Shown here piece after piece: positions 30,201 to 42,200 of a DNA stretch of 64,000 nucleotides. The translations under genes and the position numbers were made by a program. The notes under the pieces are model-generated. The model did no database searches. It saw nothing but the letters and a program-made list of their open reading frames with translations, and was not told the origin of the DNA. How positions within the stretch are numbered: the stretch's first letter is position 1; every line of letters starts with the position of its first letter. This DNA is from Euglena gracilis. Lineage: Eukaryota > Euglenida > Euglenophyceae > Euglenales. The stretch is taken from positions 45,177,847 through 45,241,846 of the forward strand of contig CP154954.1 of the NCBI GenBank assembly GCA_039621445.1, in the 5' to 3' direction.

Positions 30201-33200
30201 ATTGGAAGCCGAAAAAATTGGTGATTTTTTGATGGAAAACCACATTTTTTTCACAGAAAAATCTCAAAGATTTCAGGGTTAAATTTGGTAGTTTTAGGAG
30301 GGGGGTGGAAAATAACGAAGGTCAAAAAAAGTGGACCAAATTTTGGCACAGTCAAATTTTACTGACATTTTTTCTCTGTCAAATTTTTTGGATTTTCAAT
30401 GGCATTTTTTTTGCTTCAAAACCTCTCAAAATCAACATTTTGAGAAAATGTTGATTTTTTGGAAGGTGTGAAAAATGAGGTTTTGAGGGAGTTTTCCTTG
30501 CGAAATGGCCATTTTTTGAGGAAAAAGTTCTGAAGTCATTTTTGGTCATCAAAAAGTGCGCTTTTTTTGTTGTGGTTTTTTTTAGGAAAAAAGTTTTTTT
30601 TAAAAAAAGCATGCTTTTTTAAAAAAAACACATTTTTTTTAAAAAACACCTGGTTTTTTTTGTTTCAAAAAAAACAAGCAGCCAACCTCGGCAAGCACCT
30701 ATGGTCAAGCCCCAAAAATCCCCCATTATAGGCCAAGTTAGGCCAATTTAGGCCATTTAAGGCCATTTTAGGCATTTTAGGCCATTTTAGCTATGGGTGC
30801 CTAAATATGGGTCCCAAAATGGGTCAAAATGGGTCGAAGGCGCCGGAAAATTTTTTTCGGGTCCAAAACTGCCCTGGGGGGGGGGGGCGGTCCTTAAGGG
30901 GCGGTCCTTAACTAAAAAAAAAGTCCTGTCCCTTATGGACCGCCCTGGAACTGACAGCCCAATTTGGGCCATTGAGCATTTTGGGTTTGAAGGAAAAAAA
31001 GAAATCAACACTTTACATCCTTCAGCACACGGAGGGAGAAAAAGCTGTCCCTGATTGAGCAGTATTGCTGGAGTTCATCACAGCTGAGGGCCCTGAGTCT
31101 GGATCATAGATTTACTTAGTGGCCCCCCGGGGCAGGGGTTTTTTAAGACCGGGGGGGGGACCCCCCACCCACCCACCCCCTGGGGGCCCCCCCCGGGGGA
31201 CCCACAAAAAAAATGCCGAAAATCGCGAAAAGTGCTAAAAATAGCACTTTTCAGCGCCGAAAAGTATATCCCACCCCCCTCCGGGGGACCCCCCGGGGGG
31301 GGGGGGGGGCTCGGTCGGACCCAACCACCCAACCCCCCCCTCCCCCCCGGGGGTCCACGACTAAAAAAAACCCCTGCCCCGGGGGGAACTTTTTCCTGGG
31401 CCCAAACCCACCCACCCACTTTTTTGAAAACCCACCCACCCACTTTTTTTGAAACCCCACCCACCCACGACCGCCCCCGGGGGGCCAACCACCCACCCAC
31501 CCACCCACACAAACTCCAGCCAACATCGGCCCAAAACACTGAAAGAATATTTCCGGCCTGGGCTTTGGCCGGGCAAAAACCTGACTCGTGGTGCACCCCC
31601 GCCCCACGGAGGGGTCCCGGTCAGGCTTGTGCTCACTGACCGGGGGGGAGGGGGGGTGAGTGCCATAGGGCGCCTGCCCCTAGCAGGCACACCCCCCGGG
31701 GGGGGGACCCAGAAATTTTTCATTGAAAATGGCCTTTTCCGGGGCCCCGGCGCCGGGGTCGGAAGGGGGGTCCCCCACCAGGCCTTCCCGTTCTGCCCTG
31801 CTCGGGGGGGGGGGGGGGGGGGGGGGGCACCGGGACCAGGCTTGTGCTTTGTCGGGTGCCTACCCCACGGGGGGGGGGGGGGGGGGGCTAGGGGCAGGCA
31901 CCCTATAGCACCCGATCCGACCCCCCCCCGGGGGGGGGGGTCTGCTATGGGTGCCTGCCCATAGCAGGCGACCCCCCCCACCCGGGAGGTGGGGTGGGTC
32001 GACACCCGCCACCCACCACATAATTTACCCCGATTTCAGGAAAATGGGGATATTGGCCGGAAAATTTTTGAAATTTTTTGAAAAATGAACCCCAAACACA
32101 TGATTTTTTGATGGAAAATGACATTTTTTTCACAAAAAAATCTCAAAAATTTCAGGGTTAAAAATTGGTAATATTTAGGAGGGGGATGAAAAAAACGAAG
32201 GTCAAAAAAAGTGGACAAAATTTTGGCACAGTCAAATTTTAGTGATCATTTTTTTCTCGTTGAAAATTTTTGGACTTTCAATTCAATTTCAGTAGGTTCA
32301 TTTCAGGGGTTCTTGGGGGACCCCCTATATGGGTCCCAAAATGGGTCAAAAAAACACCCGGCGCCGAAAAAAATTTTCGGGTCCAAAAATTGGTGCTCCC
32401 GGAAATACGGGAAGAGGTGGTGGGGGGGGTCGACCCCCCCCACCCACCACCCTGGCTGTTCGGCCGATTCCCGTTCTGCCCTGCCCCTGGGGGAGGGGCC
32501 ACACAGGTGCTAAATGATTCTATGGTCTGGACAAGAACGCTCAAGTTCTGTGCCAAATGGTGTCCAAGCATAAATTCTCGACCTTGGCCGGAACGGTGTT
32601 GGCATTCTGCAGCAGCGCCAGACACAAGACGATCCGCTCATGGGAGTCGTTGTCGATCGGGGGCTTGGAATGGGACCCAAGGCGCAGGAGCTCGTTGACG
32701 ATCTCCATTGCATCCATCTGTCGGCCACACAAGCGAAATTGGAGCTCAAACTAGTGGATTTCCCATCCTTTGAAATAGTACTGCTATTTTCCGAAACTAA
32801 AGTGAGGTGTGGTAGACTGTGCAACACCCAGGTCAGCCCATTGCAGACGCTCACAGGACCACTGGCCGGGGGGGGGGGGTACATCGGCCATTAAAAAGAC
32901 GACGCAAAAAAAACAAATAAATGCAAATAATCGCCTAAAAAAAAATGTGCGTGCAAGCAAAATCCTTCAGGAGCTCCCCTGGGAAGGACACTTTCTGCTG
33001 GAGAGGACTTGAAATACTTTCAGCTCCGCCGGGGGAAATATTTATTTTTTTCAAAAAGAATAAAAAATAAGCATTTGACCAAAAAAAGTGCAAAAAAGTG
33101 ACAAAATTTTTGCTCTTGCGGGGAAATCAGGCAAAACGAGGAATTTTTCAGAGTCAAAGAAAAATTCCCAAAATGAAAAAAAAAACGCTGGGGAAAAAAA

Positions 33201-36200
33201 CACCAAAAAAAAAACACAAAAAAAAGCGCAAAACGCGAATTTCGCCAAAATTAAAAAAATGCAAAAAGAGCACAAAAAAAAGCGCGTTTGCATTTCCTCC
33301 CCCCCCTGCAATGGCGCACCTTCAATTCTGTCTTGACGTGCTGCCGCTCGTCCCCCTGCATCAGCAACACAAACTTCACCAGTGTGTTGCACAAGGCGCT
33401 GGCCAGGAAGAAGTCCCCCGTTGCCAACAACGTCCTGATGGAATGCAAGCCTGCGTCGTCATTCGGAGGCAAAAAACGGTTGGCCATGTCTGTGTGGCGT
33501 AAAATTTCAGGCATGGCATCAGACAGCTGCCAATGAGTGTTTCACTCCTTGAAATTGATGGGATTCCGGGGGCAAACCCGAAAGAAAAATAAAAAGGGTT
33601 CTTCAACAATTTTTGGGGGAACCACCCCTCAAATTGAAGCACGATTGCACCCATGCCGGACCGAGAGATGGCATAAAGTGGAGCCCCCACAGTACCCCAC
33701 ACTCCCCCCCACTGCCCCCCCCACTGTCACCCCACCAGGGCAGAACGGGAAGGCCTGGTGGGGGGGGGTCGACCCCCCCCACCCGGGAGGTGGGGGAGGG
33801 GGTGGTCGATCCCCCCACCCAGCATTTTCACAGATTTTTTAACAAATTTTTCCCGGAGCCATAGGCGCCAGGAAAGATGTTTGGGGTCGAAAATTGGTGC
33901 TCCCAGAAAACGGGAGGTGGGGGGTCGCCTGCCCACCATGCAGGGGTGGGGGGGGGGTCGACCCCCCTCCCACCACCCTGGCTGTTTGGCCGATTCCCGT
34001 TCTGCCCTGCACCCCCACACTCATCGCACACTCCCCCCCCCCCACACTGTCACTCCACACTCCCGCCCCCCCCCCCACTGTCACCCCAGGTTGTAACCCC
34101 ACACTTACCCCCCCACACTCCCCCCCCAGCTGTCACCCCACGCTCCCCTCACACTTTTGCTCGAAACAACACCCCTTTTGTTGCAACTGAAATTGCCAAA
34201 TTCCAACATGTGGCCAAGTGTTTGAATGCCATTTTTTGACTTTTTCAGCCTTCAGCCTCGTCAGGGGGGGGGCACTCCTTTCCTAGGGAACACAAAGAAT
34301 GAATTAGTGGCAATTGGCCGAAGACAGCATGTGTGCAGAAGTGCTCACAAAGCGGAAATTCTGAGGCATATGCAGGGGGGGATTGATATCGAACGACTTA
34401 AGAAAAATTGCGGGAAAATTACGGGAAAATTGCGGAAATTGATATGGGGAATGTGCACATTTCTGCTGGAGGAGACTTAGAAAATATTCACAAATTTGGT
34501 CATTTTGCAACATAGACATTGCAAATTTTGCAAATGCAGCTTTGAGCTGGTATTCACGTTTCCAACAAAAAGGTCCAAAATAATGATTTTTCTAATTTTG
34601 AAAACATGCTGATTCTGGAAATATGGGGGGAAAATCGCCGAAAACTTTGGCTCAGGTAAAAATCTGGTTCAATGCAGAAGTTTTCTAAATCAAAATTATT
34701 TCCCAGCAGAAAGAGGGAAAACCTAGAAAAGACCCAGAAATTGTCAAATTTTGTCAAATTTTGTAAAATTTGACAAAATTTTGGAAATTTGTAACAAGGA
34801 ACAAAAAAAACGCCCGTGTGAAATGTTTGAGAACTGGCCAAAACTCATCTCAACTTCTGTTCAGGTTCATGCGGAAGAATTGCGAAAAGGGAAAAAAATT
34901 GCGGGAAAACTGTGGAAACTGCGGAAAAATTGCGGAAAATTGCAGAAAATTGCGGAAAATTGCGGAAAATTACGGATTTTGCGGGTCAATTCCCCCCACC
35001 CTGCATATGAATAAGAGTCGCATCTCTTTAAAAAAACAATGCATCTTGGGGGCAAAATGCACAAAAAGCGTGCACAATCCGAGAGAAGGGCATAAGAAAA
35101 AACCACCAAAATGCAAAACTTACCTTAAAAAAAGGCAAAAAAACCGGCTCCAAATTGGAAGTAATCATATAGAAACATGAGGAAAATATCATTTTCACAG
35201 AAAATCAAAAGGTTTAAAAAATGCAAAAAAGGGAAAATGCCGCCGCCCCCACACTCCCCCACCTGCCCCCACAGTACCCCACGCTCGACTCTGGGGGACT
35301 CCACTTGATGCCATAAACCCTCCAAAAATAAGCCCCCCCCCCCCCGGGCCGTTCTTAGGCGGCCTAACTCGCACTTGGCTTTGAAAGTGACTGTAAATTT
35401 GCGCCGACGCGCAAATCCCAAAAAAAGTTTGGTTTTCGAACACCGTGGCCTGAGACTCAAGACAGTCTGAAAATAGTGTCTCCCTGCACCCCAGGGCCTG
35501 GGGACGACAGCAACGACTAGGAACTCTACGGTCTACGGGCACAGCGCTCCCGGGTCCCAGTGTGCATAAACACAAAGCGGCGGGTGATGAAACGAGGGTA
35601 CTCCACTACTCATTTGCGCTTTGGCGCAAATTTTTGAAATTACAAAAAATAAAACCATTTGCGCTTTGGCGCAAATTTTTTACTTTTTTTGTGATTCAAC
35701 ATGTGGGTGACCATTGCCGCACTTGCACAATGATAACAACTTTTGTGTCAACGTGTGTTTCCATTTGCGCCAAAGCGCAAGGGGTGGGCTCATGAAGAAT
35801 GAAAAATTAAGAGTTATATTGCGCCAAAGCGCAAGTAGAAATACAATTTTAAAAATTGCAAAAGCAACATGGCTTGCGCCAAAGCGCAAATATAACTGTT
35901 TAAAACTTATCTCACAACGCAGGGAGAGAACGGCCCTGGTAGAGTAAGAACACCAGAGGAGATAGAGAAAAATGTAGTACAGGTGGACGGAAGCCTACTC
36001 TCAGTCACGTTGACTTAAAATTGGTCAACATTGCGCGTCGGCGCAAGAGCCACGTTGCTTTTACAATTTTAACAGTGTATTTCTACTTGCGCTTTGGCGC
36101 AATATAACTCTTAATTTTCATTCTTCATGAGCCTGCCCATTGCGCTATGGCGCAACAGTTATCAATTTTAATTTCTCATTTTTATCACTGCGGGTGGAGA

Positions 36201-39200
36201 GAGCAGTCCTGGAAGCATCTCATCACCGAGCAGACAGAGCTAAGGTGGAGGGAAGCCTTGCCTGGGACAGGAAGCCAACCCCCTGGTCTGTGAAAACAAC
36301 CACCAACTTCTTGATATCCAGACGTGTCTTGTCCTGTGCGTTGCAAACCCAACTGCCAGTGCCGGAGGTTCCTCCCACTTGCCTCGCAGTTAAGCATGCC
36401 TGAGGGGCCCTTCTTTTTGGCCGACTTTTGAAAGTCGGAAAAGTTCTGTTTGGAAAAGAACAGGCAGCAGATAAACCCCTTGAATCACAGCCGAGGAAAC
36501 AGTTTTGGACGCTGAAAAAGTGTTTTAAAGAAGCCCGTCACCCCCCTTTCCTCACCCAGGGTTTGAAGCACACAACTTTGGGGATGAGCGAATGGAATTG
36601 AGAAATCGAAAGGGTCCATCAACAACGGCGGAGAAGGGAAGACATGCTGACACACCTTTTTTCAGTAATTTGCAACCCACCAGACAGCCACATGCCACCA
36701 GGCAGATGGAGGGCATTGTTCAGCCGAAAAAGGTCTTTCTGTCAACATCCCAAGAAACCCCACTTTGTGCACTGAGTGCAACGTCACTGAGGCTCCACAG
36801 CCTACCGCTCACGATTCGTCTTATTGGAACAGCCACTCCCTCCCCAGCGCCTGAATAGTTCAAAAGCACCAACCAAGCTTCTGGCACAGCAGCGCTCAAA
36901 CACCCCTCATCGTTCTCCTCTATCCCCCACCTTCTCACACAGCACGAACGCTTTCAAATGCATCTGCCATTTAAAAGGACATTTGGGCTTAAGCGCAAAT
37001 GTTTTAGCTTGCGCTTAAGCGCAAATTAAAAATTTGCGCTTAAGCGCAAGCTAAAACAGAAGCCCCTGAGCTTTTGGGAGTCCCTCTGATGTGTTACGGT
37101 GTGTTGGGGGCCCCTCTCTGCATGGCCAGTGTGCGGGCTTGGTAAGGAAATGCATTGCGCCGAAGCGCAAAACATCATACAAAAAACTGAGAAGTGCAAA
37201 CAGGAGGCTGACGTGTAATCTGAATGAACAAGCAGTGCACTATGTAGGCATGTCCCTTGCGCTTTGGCGCAATGTATTTCCTTACCAAGCCCGCACACTG
37301 GCCATGCAGAGAGGGGCCCCCAACACACCGTAACACATCAGAGGGACTCCCACAAACTCAGGGGCTTCTGTTTTAGCTTGCGCTTAAGCGCAAATTTTTA
37401 ATTTGCGCTTAGGTGCAAGCTAAAACATTTGCGCTTAAGCGCAAATGTCCATAACCATTGCCTTCTGTTCCCGGCAGTGTGGGGCCTGGCGTTGTTCACC
37501 AGACGTTGGGACAGGTCCCTGGGCTTGCCCTCAATCCCCCCAACCCCCCCCCCCACCTGGGTGGTTCCCGCTGTACCACTCCTCGCGCTTCACGCACCCA
37601 GGGATCACAACTCTGTGACTCACCGTTTTTTCCAACTTTTCACAACGTGTGTGTAGAGTCCACCCTCTGGATGCCTCAGCAGCCAACTCTTCATGGACGC
37701 ATCACAGAGCCTAAAAAAAAGCAACAAAAAGGGCCAATTGTCACCCAGCCTGGCACCATCCGGGGAACACAGTCAAGGCTTCAAAAACAAGGGACTCGCA
37801 ACGGGGGTTTTGGCCCGTTTTTGGGAAAATTCAGGTGTCCCAGCGGTCAAACCCAGGGTTTTGGACCTTTTTCAAAATGGTGCACAGGCCGAAAAACACC
37901 AAAATTGGGCCTGTTCCCCAGGTCCCAACATCGGAAAATGATGCACACGCCACCGTGGAGGGTCTCCACGGAACCAGAGGGTCAAAAGGGTGGGTTCTAC
38001 CGCCGGGTCTCAAAGAAATCGAAAATTTGCGTGAAAGCGCAAGCTAAAAATGAAAACCTTAAATGCGAGTTAGGCCTCCTAAGCCGTTCAACCAAAAGAT
38101 CCAAAAATAAGACCCCCCCCTGACGCCAGGGACGGCGAAAATTTTCCCTAAAAAAATTACCAAAAAACACAATTTCAGACACAAAAATGATGAAATTTCA
38201 AAAATTTTCAGATTTTCAAAGTGCAAAAAAACATGGTAAATATCAACTTACACCAATTTGAGCGCCGAAGAAAATGTTCTTGGGCATGAAAAATGATGCT
38301 TTTTGGGCCCGGGTTGGTCAAGAAAAAATTAAAAATCAAGACCCCCCCAAAATAACACCCCCCCCCTGCCAGGGCAGAACGGGAAGGCCGGTGGTCAACC
38401 CCCCACCCGGGAGGTGGGGGGGGGTCGACACCCCCCACTCACCACAGCATTTTCATCAATTTTGGGAAAACGGGGATTTTGGCCGGCGAATCTTCTTAAA
38501 TTTTTTTGAAAAATGAACCCAAAATACATGATTTTTTGATGGAAAACCACATTTTTCCCCAAAAATCTCAAAAATTTTAGGTTGGAAAATTGGTAATCTT
38601 TAGGAGGGGGGTGAAAAAAACAAAGATCAAAAAAATTGGACCAAATTTTGGCCAATCAAATTTTACTGACATTTTTTTTATCTTGGAAATTTTCTGGATT
38701 TTCAATGGCATTTTTTTTGCTTCAAAAACCTCTCAAAATCAAAAATTTTGAGAAAATGTTGAATTTTTGGAAAGAGTGAAAAAATGGGGTTTTTGGGCCT
38801 CCCAAACGGGTCCCAAAATGGGTCCAAAATACACCCGGCACCGAAGGCACCGGGAAAAAAATTTGGGGTCCAAAAACTGGTGCCATCAGAAAAACGGGAA
38901 GAGGTGGTGGGGGGAGAGTCGACCCAAAAATAAGACCCGGGCCTTATTTTGGGGGGCTATTATGTGAAACACCTGGAAAAAAACCAACGTGGGAGCGAGG
39001 TAATGCAACGTACCTCAATGGCAATTCTCCACTGTCTGTGGCGATGGGTGCAGACTCTGTGACGGTCGTGACATACGTGCCATCCTTGCTGATAGTTGTG
39101 TTTGTCTGTGAAGGCAAAAAGAAGTCATCAGGTTCGGGAGAGGCCAGGGACCAGGAGAAGACAACAGCCACTCGTGTTGCACATCCTGAATGTACATGCA

Positions 39201-42200
39201 GCGTGCATAGAGACGCATAAACCAATTAAAGTTATTAAACTAATTGGACTGGTGATTAAATTTATTTATGCACAGAAATGACTCGTCGAACTTGCACACC
39301 ATCCTGGCGACATCTCCGGTGGCATCGGTGGCCTCTGCTCCCTTCCTCTGTCGGTTGGTGGTGTCCTCACCAGCTGCCTGGGAAGCAAGAAAAAACGGTT
39401 AAAAAGATTGGGTTTCAGATGTTGGGCTTCTGAAAACTGAACGCAGCTTCAAAAAACGCCGAGATTGAGAGGGGCCATTTTTCACTTAAGGGGGAAATGA
39501 AAAATGGCACCTCCCAGCTAGGGCGTCCCTCCCGGGCGCCCCCAACTCCTGGGGGGTCCAGCTCAGAGGCTGGGAAGTTTGGGCTACTCCCCCCATAGGG
39601 GTCCCCCACCCAAAAAAAATCCAAACTGCAAAAATGCCACAACAACTGCCAATTATGCAAAAAAAATCAATTTTTTTTGGCCTTATACTTGTCCTGACAG
39701 CTCAAACTGAGTTCATTTTGCCCATTTTGCACCGGGTCTGGGGCAGAGGTTTTCTTAAGGACCCCAGGGGAGGAGGGGTCCCACGGGTCAGCTGGAGAAA
39801 AGTGCTGGCTGGACCCCCCTGGGGGGATGGGGATACACAGGGTATTAAATGACCAGGGGAGTCTGGACCCCCCTCCCCCTGTGCAAAAAAAATTCCGGCG
39901 CAAAGGGCTGATAAAAAATTTGCCCTGAAAAAAATTTGGGGCCTTAAAATGCCCCAAAAATGCGTTTTTGCGCATTTTTTATGGAAAATCGGTCAAAACA
40001 CACCAAATCCTTTTATTTTTCATCAATTGTTTTGGGTTTCCAGGGGGGCCCCAGACCCCCTCGGTACGAAGGGGGAGGAGGAGGGAGTCTGCCCCCCCCC
40101 TTCAACCCCCCTTCGCAAAACCACCGCTCAATACTCTGGGGGTCGAGGGGGGGGGTCCGGCCGGTCGGCTGGCAGCTGGACCCGGCCAAAAACAGGCCAA
40201 ATAAAAGCCCGAATCCAGCCTGGCTGGCATTTTTCAGCCAAAAATTTGAGGTGAAAACCAAAAACTATTCACATTTTCTTCCCGCCATCCCCTGTCATGT
40301 CGCAAACACGCATGGGACCATTTTCCGCCGCACAGGAAATGGTCCCCTCTTTTCAAAAATTTTGACACTGTGCACTGAAAAAAAGTTTCGACCCAAGTTT
40401 ATTTCAGCTGACCCCCACCCCCGGGAGGGGTCTGCAGCACGGCTGGGAGCTGCTGGCTGGAAAAAAGTGATGCCTGGCTAGATCCCCCCACAGGGGGCAG
40501 GGTCCCCTCCGGCTTGAGAAAACCCTGCTCCGGGGCTGGGAAAAAGCCGCTGCCTGGGAAAAAAGCTGCTGGCTGGCTGGACCCCCCCCCGGAGATGTGA
40601 TGCCCTTCGGATGTGATGCCCTGAGCGACGCCCTGCTCTCAGCACGAACAAATGAGCTCGGAAAGATAAAAACCCATCACCCCACGACTGCATGTGGCAT
40701 CTGACATCGACAGCAAACGTACCTTTTCAATAGGAACCAACGGAAAAGAGCCAATAGCCGTCTTGATAGCACTCATGGCGGACATCACCTGTGGCCAGAG
40801 GAAACAGCTGGATGCACACATACACACACACACACACACATATGTAGCTTGTCAGCTGTATGCAGCCCTGATCTGTGCTATGCACAAAACTGTAAATGCT
40901 TTTGGCAAACGACAAAAAAATTCCAAAAAAGTGAAAGAAATCTGGAATCAGCACTATGATGCACCCCCCCCCAATCACTGGAGTTTTGGGGGGGTCATGT
41001 TTGTGCACCAGAGAGGTCGAAAAAGGGGCAGTAACACAATGATGCAAAAAAATTTTTGGATTGTGGAGTACAAACCGTTTAAAGATTTTCTGGGGGCTTT
41101 TGGGAACCAGGAGTTGGGTTTTTTTTTGCTGGAGGCCTTCAGAGATCCAACAAGCATTAACAAAATGGTCATGCTTCATGGTGAGGCGCTTGAAATGCTG
41201 CCAGAAAAACCCAGAAGAATATTCATATATAACCGAGTTCAGGCGAGGGAAAACCTCTTTCGAGACATGATAAATTGCTTTGACACACGTTTCCCATAAT
41301 TCACAGAATGTTTCGGCAATGCAAACAGAAAAGGAAACAATAACCCTCTGGAACAAAAGATTTAATGTAAATTTGGGGGGATTCGACACTAGGGGAGGTA
41401 CTTGGTTGGGAGAAAAACTCTGGCTGCTTCAAATTCTCTCAGATTTCTTTCATTTAGTGAAATTCTGTTGAACTATAACAGAAAAGTTGACACAAAAAAT
41501 GGTCACAAACTTTTTAAAAAAAATGGCCACCCATAAGTCACCTGTCGGTCCGGTCCAGAGAGGGGGGTTTGAGGGGGGGTTGGTGTGCTCCGAGGCACAC
41601 ACCACGCAGGCGCACGCAGGCACGCACACACGCACACATATGAGGCTCATGAACAAACCTCATCTGCAGACTTGCAGTAGGTGCCCAGAACCCACAGCAA
41701 GATGCGAAGCACCCTAGGCGAAGAAATACTGCCAAAGACATCAATCAGCTTGGCCAATATCTGCACAGGATGGCACGAGGGAAGGCGCATTGACCCCATC
41801 ATATGCTTGTGCTTACCGACCGCGGGGGGAGGGGGGTGGGTGGGTGCTATAGGGTGCCTGCCCATAGCAGCAAACCCCCCGGGGGGGGGGGGGTCCGGGG
41901 GACCCAGAAAATTTTAATTGAAAATGACCTTTTCCGGGCCCCCGGCGCCAAAGGCGCCGGGGTCGGAGGGGGGTGCCTGCTATGGGCAGACACCCCCAAA
42001 AACCCGACCCCCGGGGGGGGGGGGGTCGGATGGGTGCCACAGGGTGCCTGCCCCTAGCACCCCCCCCCCGTGGGGTAGGCACCCGACTAAGCACAAGCCT
42101 GGACCCTATTCCCCCCTGAACACTGGCTCCCATATGGCTAACTCTGTAGGGGCAGAGGCAAAAAAAAAAAAAGATTCGTCCCCTAACTTTGCAGGGAGGC

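Larger units (their letters stand above)
28323..32582 (-). other. Intron 17 (4.26 kb): contents
   Basis: Conventional GTCGAG...CCTAG. It holds a cluster of small transposons: CAGGGCAGAACGGGA-family interiors (29,715-30,480 and 31,975-32,483), a short AGCACCTATGG copy (30,693-30,802), an intact CAGGGG element (31,133-31,376) and nested CAGGCTTGTGC copies (31,622-31,975). No gene was seen. Confidence 0.7.
33435..39013 (-). other. Intron 15 (5.58 kb, longest): contents
   Basis: Conventional GTACGT...CATCAG. It contains an intact 274-bp MITE (33,736-34,009), a palindrome cluster (35,600-36,180), a foldback with ~190-bp arms (36,977-37,450) and a truncated MITE (38,370-38,932). No protein-like frame. 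Confidence 0.7.

Noticed and set aside
32553-32582. Extension of exon 17 to ...LCLDTIW
   Set aside because: It would add eight residues relative to all known beta-COP proteins and lacks a donor; the GTCGAG donor at 32,582 keeps family spacing.
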